From Branchiostoma floridae (taxonomy: Eukaryota > Chordata > Leptocardii > Amphioxiformes > Branchiostomatidae), in assembly GCF_000003815.2 (NCBI RefSeq), contig NC_049991.1, positions 14,804,154 through 14,868,153 of the forward strand: a stretch of 64,000 bases of DNA, read 5' to 3'. Made by a program: the position numbers and the translations under genes. Under the pieces are notes generated by a model. The model saw only the letters and a program-made list of their open reading frames with translations. It was not told the DNA's origin and made no database searches. Positions within the stretch are counted from its first letter, which is position 1. The number at the start of each line of letters is the position of its first letter. Of the stretch, positions 1-11,000 are shown piece by piece.

Positions 1-1530
1 TTTTGACAGCATGAGATTTATTGTAAACGTTATAAACTTAAAGTTTGCGATGAGAAGAAAATGTGTTTGTAGTACAGATGGCAGTTTGAAGTTTGCGATA
101 ACAATGTTGTCACTTAAAGTACTGTACATGTAACGGAAACACACGTTTTGAGCAGTCACCACAAAAACTGCAAACATAAAATGACTGTATATTTGAAGTA
201 TCACAATAAGTGGTCAGCTAGCTTGACACACACATACAGTATTCCCCATTCCTACCCATACGATTTAATCGGACCAGTCCTGCCGGCTCACAGTAATGTA
301 TCTTTAGTTGTTGACTCACTATGAACAAGATTAGCCCCAGTGAAATGTCAGAGATGCCATGTTGATCCTGTATACCACATGCACTAAGCCCTGCCCTACA
401 TACATGTACAGGCTCCCATTGTGGACAGGAATACTGCTATATTAGTCTATCCTCCAGAAAAGAAGATGACTCCATGATTGGGACTAAATTATAAGGCTAC
501 AGTGAGTAAATTGTATGGTTGACATTGATGTTCGCCTGGTTTAAAGGAAAAAATGTTGGATCCCTTTGGGCAAGAAAATCATGAAGATGAAAAAAAAAGT
601 AATACATGTACAATGCACATAGCCTTCTTCAGTGTAATTGTATACAAGTGACACTAATATGGTTGCTGCCAACAAGTGTAGTTGTGAACTGATGAAGTAC
701 AATGTAACTTTAAGTTGGTGGACTTCTTGACTACAAGAATAAAATATTTTTTCACACCCTTGCATTAGATTTGGAGTTTACATGAAATAGAATTTACTTG
801 CTGTGGCCTAACCATTGTGCAAGGACACATTATAGAAGATCTCCATGGCAATGGTTAAATCTGACTAATATTTGTGGCGGGAATGGTAAAAGCCACAAAG
901 AGAGACTTAAGTGCATACCATGTTGGGACATGCGGTCAGGAATGTGAAGACATTGTTTGAAGATACGGTTGGTAGTTGGCAGCCTGCCGTGTAATGCTAG
1001 TTCACTTTTATCCACCGGGTAACCTATATCCGTTTTTTTGAGAAACAGGGTATTAAGGGATGTCAAGTTGACAGACGGTGCAATATTTTGAAAATTACAC
1101 GAATATCTTTAAAAATATTTCTTTCAAACCACCGTCCTTTGATTCACATCCCTTAAAATACCCTGTTTTTTATCGATAACGGATATAGGTTACCCTGTGG
1201 ATAAAGGTGAATTAGCGTTATAGTGAGAAAAAGTGATTTTTAGATTTTTATGCGTGTTGTGTTCAAACTTCAAACTTTTGGGTTAATCAACCTGTCGCAA
1301 CATTGACACTGAATTGCATTCATTCTTACATTATTCAAACTCTGCTTCATAAAACACTTGTAAAACATTGAATTACAGCATAATTGTCTCACTCAAAATG
1401 AATTGAATTAAAAGTAAAAAAGTCAGAGCAGTTCTAAGTTAACGCTGTTGTATCCAAAGCTTCCCTAGCTATAGTATGAACTGTAGTAAGTTGTGTGTAT
1501 ATTTGTTTGAAATTTTGTCATAGGAACGCT
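1..1530. other. Non-coding, probable PITPNC1-like intron 1
   Basis: No coding exon is recognisable. The missing first coding exon of the PITPNC1-like gene (about 16 residues before the YRIGQLY start of exon 2) must lie to the left of the window, so this stretch is inferred to be intron 1. It is AT-rich and contains one foldback element at 992-1220. The rest is unassigned. Confidence 0.6.
992..1220. mobile_element. MITE family A, copy 1
   Basis: Ends are inverted copies of TAACGCTAGTTCACCTTTAT followed by CC..GGGTAACCTATATCCGTT. The internal part also contains a smaller inverted repeat around CACCGTCC. Three more copies occur at 16581, 21963 and 22620. Confidence 0.8.
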
Positions 1531-1540
1531 GTTGTTATTT

Positions 1541-1977
1541 TGCCTTAGAATACAGGATAGGGCAGCTGTATATGATTGCCTGTTGTGAGAACAGTTCTAA
1601 CTTAACGCTGCTGTTGTTTTGCCCTACAGTACAGGATAGGACAGCTGTACATGCTCACCTTTTGGGAGAATAGTTCTAACTCTAAGTTAACGTTGCTGTT
1701 GTTTTGCCCTTCAGTACAGGATAGGACAGCTGTACATGATTGCCTGTGTGAGAACAGTTCTAAGTTAACGGTGTTGTTATTTTGCCCTACAGTACAGGAT
1801 TGGACAGCTGTATATGATTGCCTATGTGAGAACAGTTCTAAGTTAACACTGCTGTTATTTTGCCCTACAACAGGATAGGACAGCTGTATATGATTGCCTG
1901 TTGTGAGAACAGTTCTAAGTTAATGCTGCTATCATTTTGCCCTACAGTACAGGATAGGACAGCTGTACATGATTGCC
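1541..1977 (+). repeat. Acceptor-spanning tandem array at PITPNC1-like exon 2
   Basis: Six units of about 76-85 bp, each holding a pyrimidine-rich TTTTGCCCTACAG, the first 30 nt of exon 2 (TACAGGATAGGACAGCTGTA then CATGATTGCC), and GAGAACAGTTCTAAGTTAA. The exon-like parts start at 1551, 1630, 1715, 1793, about 1869 and 1948 (the real exon). The copies at 1630, 1715 and 1793 keep an intact AG. The copy near 1869 has lost it through a 2-nt deletion. Decoy copies reach a TAA soon after GCC in the protein frame in at least two cases. Confidence 0.92.
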
Positions 1978-2096
1978 AAGCACAGCCAGGAGCAGAGTAT
2001 GAAGGGGGAGGGGGTGGAGGTGGTGCGCAACGAGCCCTGCGAAGACGAGGAGCATGGGAGGGGGCGCTACACGGAGAAGAGAATTCACCTGTCCAG
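1948..2096 (+). CDS. PITPNC1: PITPNC1-like exon 2
   Basis: Starts after CCCTACAG, phase 0, with [13 protein letters not shown]. It continues through [14 protein letters not shown] and ends in IHLS with the donor AG|GTACGT (phase 2). It aligns with the human segment YKIGQLYMISKHSHEQS. Its acceptor and first 30 nt are duplicated upstream about five times (1541-1900). Only this copy continues into the conserved protein. The following intron (2097-4756) contains a 135-149 bp tandem repeat and a small foldback. Confidence 0.95.
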
Positions 2097-5000
2097 GTAC
2101 GTGGATTTGTTTGTTTATTCATGAAAGCTCAAATCGACCTGCAGGGTGCTTTTCATTGACTTCATGAGGGAAGAGGCAAGGGTCAGACAAAGTATCTAAC
2201 AGATACAGTTTACATAGTTTTGTAGCCTTCTTTCTTATTTTCGACACCTCTTCTCATTTCTTCGCAGAGGGGACATTTGATATTCAAGTCAGTATAAGTT
2301 GTGTATTAAAATTCTTTTGGATTAGGTAAGGTTTAGGGGGGAAGAAGTTGTATTTTACTTTGATTTTTACTGTGCAGCCTGGTTGTTGAACCAAAAACCA
2401 AACAAAGTACATGTATATATAAACTAAAAAGCAAACTTAACATGAACAAAAAAAAGGACTTGAATAAACGCACTCGTGTGAACCCACCCTTACATCCCAA
2501 ATTATTTCAAGCATGGAATATTTCAGTTTTTTTCACAGAATATTTTGTGTAACCAGGGGTCAAACTTCTGAATGCTCCTTTGAATCAGGATACACACTGT
2601 AGTACCAGGGAACTTGGAGAGCTCTCATCTGTATTTCAGGCAAATAGTAAATTTTTCTCTATCAAAGGTATTAATGGAAAGCAGCCTATTCTGCAAGGGG
2701 AGTTATCGGAGGGAATTAATGGAACAGAGCTGGAGTACGGTAGATACCAGGCTTGTAGGAGGATTGTATATCATCTCTGCAGTAAGTTTGAGTGATGCGG
2801 TTCTCTCGTCCATTAATGGAGTGTTCGGCCATCTAGCCATTTGGGTGCTGTTACCAGTGAGATACTCCATACATCAGCAACATAATGAATAGTAGCCTGA
2901 CATGTAAAATACTGGAGTTTGTATCAAGACATTACTCAGAAGTCTGAGAACAAACACCCCTTTCATAGGGTAGATTGGTCTGTGGTATTTCATCACACAT
3001 TTTTACTCTAGTTTATACAATGCTGGTATCTCAGGGTTTTGTTCAGGGTTTTATTAGAGCCAGTCGAGATCAATCTGTTTTGTTATTTTTTGGAAAGATT
3101 TGTAAAATTCTTTCTGGAATCTCAGATAATATACATTATAGACAAGAATCTTTCAAGAAGCGAACTTCAGATTAATGATTGAATCATAAGATTGTTAACC
3201 CCCCCAAATCATGATGAACAAATTTGATGTGTATTCGCAGAGTCATTACTTGATAGCAGATCTGAACATCACTTGCAATTTTCCTGAACGATATTTGTCA
3301 GAAGCCTGGAACTGGAGGCAGAATCTGTAGCAATTAAAAATGTTTACGTCTCCCTGTCTGCCCAGGCTGCAGGGTGCACTGTCAGGGTGAATCACACGCT
3401 GCACTCATAATCCAGAGATAATTGTAGCTTCCAGCCATTTTACTGGAAACAATAACACGGCCCGCCACCTGTAGGACCAGCGCGATGTTTATCTGTTGAC
3501 TAGGGTGGAAAAACTTCACTATACAGAGCAGGGACTGCTTGTAAAATGTTCGCTTTTATTTTTGTGTATGTTATTTTATTTTTTTCTTAGTGTCTATTTT
3601 CTTGCGAATCTTGGATTCATCATTGACCAAAGTGATGTTTATCTGTTGAAAAGGATGGAAAAATTTCAATATTCAGAGCAGTGTGCTTGTAGAATGTTCA
3701 CTCTTATTTTGTGGTGGCTATTTTTTTTTCTTCGGGTCTTTTTTCCTAGATTTCATCAGTGACTAAAATGATGTTTATCTGTTAACAAGGATGGAAAACT
3801 TTAACATTCAGAGCAGCGTGCTTGTAAAATGTTCACTCTTATTTTTGTGGTGGTTATTTTTTTCTTGGTGTCCTTTTTCCTATATTTCATCAGTGACAAG
3901 GATGGAAAAATTTCAATATTCAGAGCATTGTGCTTGTAAAATGTTCACTCTTATTTTTGTGGATGTTGTTCCTTTTTTTTCTTAGTGTCTTTTTTCTTGT
4001 GAATCTTGGATTCATCATTGACCAAAGTGATGTTTATCTGTTGACAAGGATGGAAAAGTTTCAATATTCAGAGCAGTGTGCTTGTAAAATGTTCGGTCAT
4101 ATTTTTGTGGTTGTTGTTCCTTTTCTTGGTGTCACAATTCATCAGCCAGGGTAGACGGCCTTGAGATATGAGTAGATGACATTAGTGAAAAGGGTATTGA
4201 GGATTCAACGCACAGAACGCACCCTGGGGGATTCTAGCAGTAATGCCAAATGGAATATGCAGCTAATGATAATACTATTACTAATACTATAGTAATAGTC
4301 TTCTTATCTGCATCATGTGCCTCAGAAAAATACTAGAGAAATGGCAGACTGTGTTGCTGTCTGCAAATGTTGTGAGAATCAAATGGATGACATCATGATG
4401 GTTGATACCATTTAAGATGTGGGGTCCTTCCTTTGCAGACTTCGAGTGGGGATGGCTTTTATTTTATGGGAAGGGTCGCTGGTTGGCTAGTTTCAAAGTT
4501 GGCTACGAAGGGAGTTTGCCTAGAAAGGTTGTTCGCCGTGGAAGTGGATTCGCCCCTTTTATTTTTTGGGGTGGGGGGAAGGCCCTGGTTGGCAAATCTC
4601 CTTCCACTGCAAACTCTCTTTCTAGGCAAGCTCCCTTCCACTGGAAACTCCCTTTCCCAGCATTAGAGAACCTTAGCCAACTTTAAAACTAACAAACTGG
4701 GCAAATGTTGGTCCATCCTGTCACAATGACTGAACCTTGTGTTGTTTATTGTACAGCCGGCTGCCCAGCTGGATACGTGCTGTGGTCCCCAGGATCTTCT
4801 ACATCACGGAGAGGGCCTGGAACTTCTACCCACACACTATCACAGGTACCCACACACTATCACAGGTACCCACACACTATTACAGGTACCCACACACTAT
4901 CACAGGTACCCACACACTATCACAGGTACCCACACACTATCACAGGTACCCACACACTATCACAGGTACCCACACACTATCACAGGTACCCACACACTAT

Positions 5001-8000
5001 CACAGGTACCCACACACTATCACAGGTACCCACACACTATCACAGGTACCCACACACTATCACAGGTACCCACACACTATCACAGGTACCCACACACTAT
5101 CACAGGTACCCACACACTATCACAGGTACCCACACACGATCACAGGTACCCACACACTATCACAGGTACCAGCTTGTATCCACACACCAGCACAGGTACC
5201 AACTTCTACACCAAAAAGTAGTTACTCAAGCAACTGGATATGGTTTTGGAAACGGTCAGACGTTTCGGATAAAATCCACTATCCTTCGTCAGTGACACTG
5301 ACGACTTCTACATGTATGTACACCAGGCCTGTCTGTAGCATCTATTCTAATTTTGGCCCAGTCTGAATTTTGCTGCTTAGGGTAGACAAAAATTTTATTC
5401 ATTTTGTCCCTACTGCTTTTGTCCCTCAAAGTTTCATTACATTTTTATCAGGTTGTCATAAGTGTCAAAATTTTCCACAATCCAGATGAAGCCATTTGCA
5501 TTTTGTCATGTTAAAAAATGCAACAAATTGCATTTCAAAGGGTTGAAATTTCAACATTTGCATGCTGTCATAAACCCACAGATTTCCTTGAACCCTTGGT
5601 GCTCGACACAGAGCTCATCACAGAGTTCTGTCAAACTGAAAAGTCAGAGAAAATCTAGAGCTGAAAAGAGCCCTGATGCGATCTAAGTTTTAGGAATATG
5701 TTTGGAGTATTGAAATCTATTACATATACAAGATTAGAAAGACACTCATACTTCTAGCCAGTAATCTATGTACTAAGGTTGCATCCCTGACATACAACTC
5801 TTAAAGAGCTCTTTATCAGAGTCATCTTCATTCATAGCTACATGGTTGAAAACGGCTGTTTGTCTTGAGGCGATGAAAGCTGTGTGTTCTAATGCAGTAT
5901 AGATTGGTAGCTTTAGGCCTGCTTTGTTCAAAGGGGCTTTTGTGTGCAGAATGGATAATTGCTTTCTTAGAAAATATGAAATGAAGGGAACAAGGCTGCA
6001 CCTGCCTGATGATGAAGATGGCATATATGGAAATAAGGATGCAGACTGAATGTCTGTATACGTAAGACTTATTACAGTTGTACAGTGGTACTGTCCTAAA
6101 ATTGGACAATAGAAAATCTTTGCCAAAACTCAAGCCAGGATAGGCTAAGGTCCTACTACTGATGGGTGGAAAAAAGGATGTTTCTGTACTTCCCACTCAT
6201 ACTTCTGTAAACCGTATTTCAAAGCATTTTGTCTCAAAATGAATATATGATACTCGATGGCGACGTGTTTGGTAAGCTAAGAACGTGATCTAGGCAAGTC
6301 ATCAAAACGAAGCTCAAAGCTACTGCCGTGCCGCACGCCTGAGAAGCTGGTGTGCTCCGCCGAAGGGCGGTTATACCGGCTTTATAGATTCAGATATAGA
6401 TACAAAATATGCTTGCACCCCTTTAGGGGAAGGTATTACGTTTTAACCTATAGCTAGGTTTGCACTGGAATTAAGATAAGAGGCTTGTGCTGCACACCTG
6501 GCTGGGCTTGTTAATGACACGTGGGTGCTCAGAGATGGATCAATGCTGGGAGGATGTGAGGCTCTCCTTCTGGGGTTGATGTGGTGTTGGCAACCCCTAT
6601 CACTACTGCATGTTACATAACAACCTTCAAACAAAGTTATTCCCTCTTATTAGTGTTCTAGCCAGCCTGAAACTTTTTTTCTTCCCCTGGAATTTGAATG
6701 GAAATCCTGTCGAGTGCAGAAGGTGCAATGATCCTATGGGGTGTCTTGGAAAATTGTAAAATCTAGACCCTCTGAAACACTTATTTCCTGCATTTTCGAG
6801 GCAAATTGTGCTGGTAGAGTGGACTCAGCTTGATTTCTGTGTCTGTGCTAAATTTCTGGAGATCCTTGCAAAACATTTTTTGTTATCATCACATGCCGAT
6901 TTTGTCCGTCACAGAGGATGGAATGTACAAAATTTTTGACCGTCCCCGCTGCAAAAAGACGGAAAGATGAACGCTGGCTTGAACCTTGGTGTTATGGGTT
7001 GTACTCAATTGTGTGATGTGTGGCTGCATTAGAGATGGAGAGAGGTTAAGTGGAAAAAGATCAAGCTTTCCATTCCATACTTTTCCATTCTAAGTTTCAA
7101 AGCCTATTTCCTATAGATGACTCAATTTCTCACATGCATAGATTCCAAGTAATTCAACATTCATATACATGTATATGAAACATTGTTCTTTGTTACATTG
7201 GATAATCAATGGTTTCCTATTTTGTGCGACCATTCCTATGAATATAACTAGAAAGGGAAATGGTCATGGGTTTTTATGTTCATGGTCTTTGTGGTAACTT
7301 CTTCACCAAGAACTTAAAACCAATGCAAAATTTTCCCCATTTTACAGCAAAACCCAGCATTGTAGTTTCACCTGTTAACTTAAATCCATCAGGAACACTC
7401 CATTTTCCCCCCTACGGCGTAATAGAATCCCCACAAACAGTTCCCCCTCACAGTAATTGTTTCAGCACCAAGGACAGGGAATCTAACTTTTCAGGTGTAA
7501 AAGTAGAAAACACATGATGTTCTCTCTTCCTTAGGCCATACCAATTTAATTTGTTGGTTCTCGGATTTTTTCATAAAAAATATGAAGCGACAGGGCGAAA
7601 AAAAAAAAAAAAAAAAAAACTTCTCTGATGGCAAAGCCATTGCTGAATCTGGCCATGGGGGCTCTCGTATCATACTCACTGAGACACTAACGGTACAGCA
7701 AGGACGTTACATCAGAAGGACTGTGGACGTAGTTAACACCCCGCTGCGCCCATTGTTTCGCCGTGCGAAATCCCGCTGCCTTTCTTTGTGCCCGCCCCGC
7801 CGCGGTATTTCTTTGTATAGAACGTCCGGTGCGGGTTTTCGCGGGGTTTTGCTGGAAATTACATATTAATGAGCAACGCTATGACGTCAGATAGCCCGAG
7901 CCGTCCCGAGGACTCGCTCGGAATCCAGCTGTTTTCCGACTATTTCCTTATTTGGGGAGCGTTTCTGTCATGCGCAGAAGTCTGCATCTTTTAGAGAAAG

Positions 8001-11000
8001 AAATGGCGGACATTTTGGTGTTTATCTGATCGTCGTAGGACAATCATGGGTGAGTTTACGGACTTTTTCGTCCAAATGTCTTCATATTCTCGGCCGCTAA
8101 ATATGTAAGAAAATGCACAGATTTATGCTGCTATAACATAGTTTCGCAACTTTTCCTGTTTTAGCGAAACCTTTTTAATGAAAGTACGAACCCATTTTTT
8201 TGCATTCCTGCGTTGTTTTGATCAGATCTCGGCTCATTTTTTCAGATCGCGGAGCTCAAACTTTGCTCACAGTGTAACAAAATGCCGTAGATAGCCTTTC
8301 TCCGTGAACCAACAAAGTGGTGGGAGGGATAAAAGTCCGTACTTTTTGGGGATCGTCGGGGAACTTCTGAAGCTAAAATCGTTTGCTACATGCTGGAATA
8401 CGCGGAGACATGTGCGGACAAGTTCATATCAATTTGTTTATGTAACGTTAACGTTGTACATCTAGGTTCCCAATCTTATCGAGTCCATGTTTGTGCATTT
8501 TCAGGTCGCAAACTCCTGGGGAAGGGAAGGCCACTCAATCGACGTCATAGAGCATACAGCTTTGCCGAAAAGGCCATATAGTCTGAATAAAAAAATTCAC
8601 GCAACTGAAGCAAGAGTAGTAATCATCGTGTTCTATTTTTATAAACTGTAACGTTATTTCTAAATAGACTAAGTAACGGTTATATCTTGTAAATCTCCGA
8701 GTCGGTATCAGACTTGACGGTAGCGATGAATAAAGGTCCCCCCTCCCCACCGTTTATTTATTTCCGCTACGCAAGCACACTTGCGCTACGCAAGCAAAGT
8801 ATGAACAAGGACGTTATATAACGTCCTTGTTATGAACGGGTCTTGAAGGTAAGAATTTTTTTTATAAGGATGCTCTTAAAATACAAAATTGTTTTTAAAA
8901 TAAACTTCTAACATTAAGTCTGGTGTGTCACTGTCAATTATTGTGCCAGTAAAGTCAGCTATAAACCGTTACGTATTGCAAGTAAAAGTGTTACTGCTAT
9001 TGCTAGTTCTGCGCTGTTTGCATGACATCCAGCTGTCTCCAATTCTGCAAGAACTTCTTCAAAATATCACTCAAAACCAAGGTCTAACCCAAGTCATCGC
9101 CATTATAGTGAATTTGTGTTACAATAGAGGGATGCTTGTGGAAGCCTGGAATCTATGCAAATCAGGGGTAATTCATATCTAGGTGTCAATTGCTCTCTTC
9201 ACACATGAATCGAAGCTTGATGAATAGGCACTGAGTTTGAGCTCAGTCCTCCTGATGTAACGTCCTTGGGTACAGTAAGTGCTACCGGTACATACATTGC
9301 TATTTTCGTATGTTATTTTCACGATAATTGATTTTATTGATTTCTTTAACGAATTGTACTAAAATATTAGATTATGGTTATTGATAAAAGGTGACATTGT
9401 AATTATGAATTTTATATGTACCATCCTGGTTTGATTCAATTGGAAACAACAGTCTGAAAATGCAGTCTTCATTTTTGTCTTTTATTCATGGAGGTCAAAA
9501 ACAAAGTGTCCATCTTACAGTAACTGAAACTTATCAACAAACCCCAAGGGGAACTCAAAATAATTTAATATTTGCTCTGCTTGACAAGAATTCCCAGTCT
9601 TACTGCAACTCTGTGCTACCTACTTTGTCAAAATTCTACTCTTTAAAAGTCAAAAACCCCTGTGAACTTACTACTAATTACTAGTACTTTGGGTGTATAT
9701 GAACAAGCCCCAATTTGGCCAAGGGAACTCATATTTTTCTGTTGGCTAAATACTTCGAAATAATTTTTGGTTTGTCCATCAAATATCAAGGAAATTATAT
9801 TTCATCAAACCCACCTGCACATCGTTTGGGCCCTCGATGCATATCTGTTAATTATGTGACAGAAGAAGAAGAAGACATGTTTTCATAAATAAATTTTGTC
9901 TGCATTTTCAAGTTGGCCAAGAAGTTTCTTCTGACTTCTGTCCCCGGTTAAAAACTGTACACACCACAAAAAATGTGGCTTTCCTGGATCCACAGACATG
10001 GTATTTTCTTCTCCTGCTACTGCACTATCTTCTACTTCACTTCTTCAAGCTCCAATTCTACTCTATTTGTACTCAAAATTATCCGACTCCGGTACTCCTT
10101 CCCCTTCTATTTTTCTGGTGGCGCCATTTTGATTTTAAGACTGATGCTTCTGATTGGCTAATCTCTGTCACATGATCACTTAGGTCACAACTTCAAAGAG
10201 AGACACCTATCGACTTATTGAAAAACTGCAGCCTTCAGATAGCCTGGGTAGAAAAAAATAATTTTTTTTTTTTTGGGTTTTGCGATTTTTTGAAGCGGCG
10301 ATTCCGAGAACCAACGAATTAAATTGGTGTGGCCTTAAGTTCAAACATAGCTATAGGTAGCATTCAGAGGGGATCTAAATGTATAACCCTACCTTAAACA
10401 GACAGGGAGGACTTTGCATAGAACATGGATCAAGAAAGTGGCCATATCTGCCAGCCATTCGGCCATACGAGAGGATTTGTTTTGTTTTGTTTTTCTGCTT
10501 TCCTCTATTACACTAATGTTTTTATGGCCAAACACATTGCCATAGTGTATGTCTCCATTTTGAGGCAAGATTTGGCATAATGCTGAGTATGGAAAGTCAT
10601 GTCACAACACGGCAAATCAAAACACAAATAATGACCACAGCAGATGGGCACTTGTCACCCCGATTACGGAAGGAAGTTATTACTCAGAGTAACCACACCG
10701 ACCCCATGTGTGCAGAAAGTCCTGAAAATTATTCCCTAATGCATCTAGTGGGCAGCAATTTACTGTGCCATTTGGGTCATTGCTAATCTGCGCAGCCAGT
10801 ATTTTAACCACAATTACAAGTCCTAAATGATAGTGATCTTTCACATCACGCCGATGCATCAGTTCTGGCGCACACGGATGCATCAATCTTCTGTGAAAGT
10901 GTGCCGCTATTTCTGGGCCCATTGTGGAATTAATCCCTTCTAAAGCTGCAACCCGATAATGAGTGCCCTTGTGTGTGTGATGAAGGTCATGTGGACGGGG

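Larger units (their letters stand above)
7692..9275. mobile_element. Nested inverted-repeat element with GC-rich interior
   Basis: GTACAGCAAGGACGTTACAT followed by CAGAAGGACTG at 7692-7722 is matched in inverse by CAGTCCTCCTGATGTAACGT then CCTTGGGTAC ending near 9275. The same GGACGTTA core forms a perfect palindrome inside (8804-8831). No target duplication is evident. Confidence 0.5.
7531..10338. mobile_element. Possible 2.8-kb element bounded by inverted repeats (family D)
   Basis: 7531-7564 (TTAGGCCATACCAATTTAAT, then TTGTTGGTTCTCGG) and 10304-10338 are inverted copies; shorter family members lie at 20856-21085 and (single arm) 15595-15632. They may be the ends of one element or two independent small elements. 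A second inverted pair (7692-7722 and 9245-9275) is nested inside. Confidence 0.45.

Noticed and set aside
1651-2159. Small ORFs with CENSSKL repeats
   Set aside because: Produced by the acceptor-spanning array and exon 2 in wrong frames; no family resemblance.
4829-5200. CRISPR-like regular repeats
   Set aside because: There are no unique spacers; it is a head-to-tail minisatellite in an animal gene.
4705-5366. Three long overlapping ORFs on + through the [19 protein letters not shown] repeat
   Set aside because: They are one 20-bp repeat read in three frames without stops. Only the frame continuing exon 3 could be translated, and it is treated as part of the donor array.
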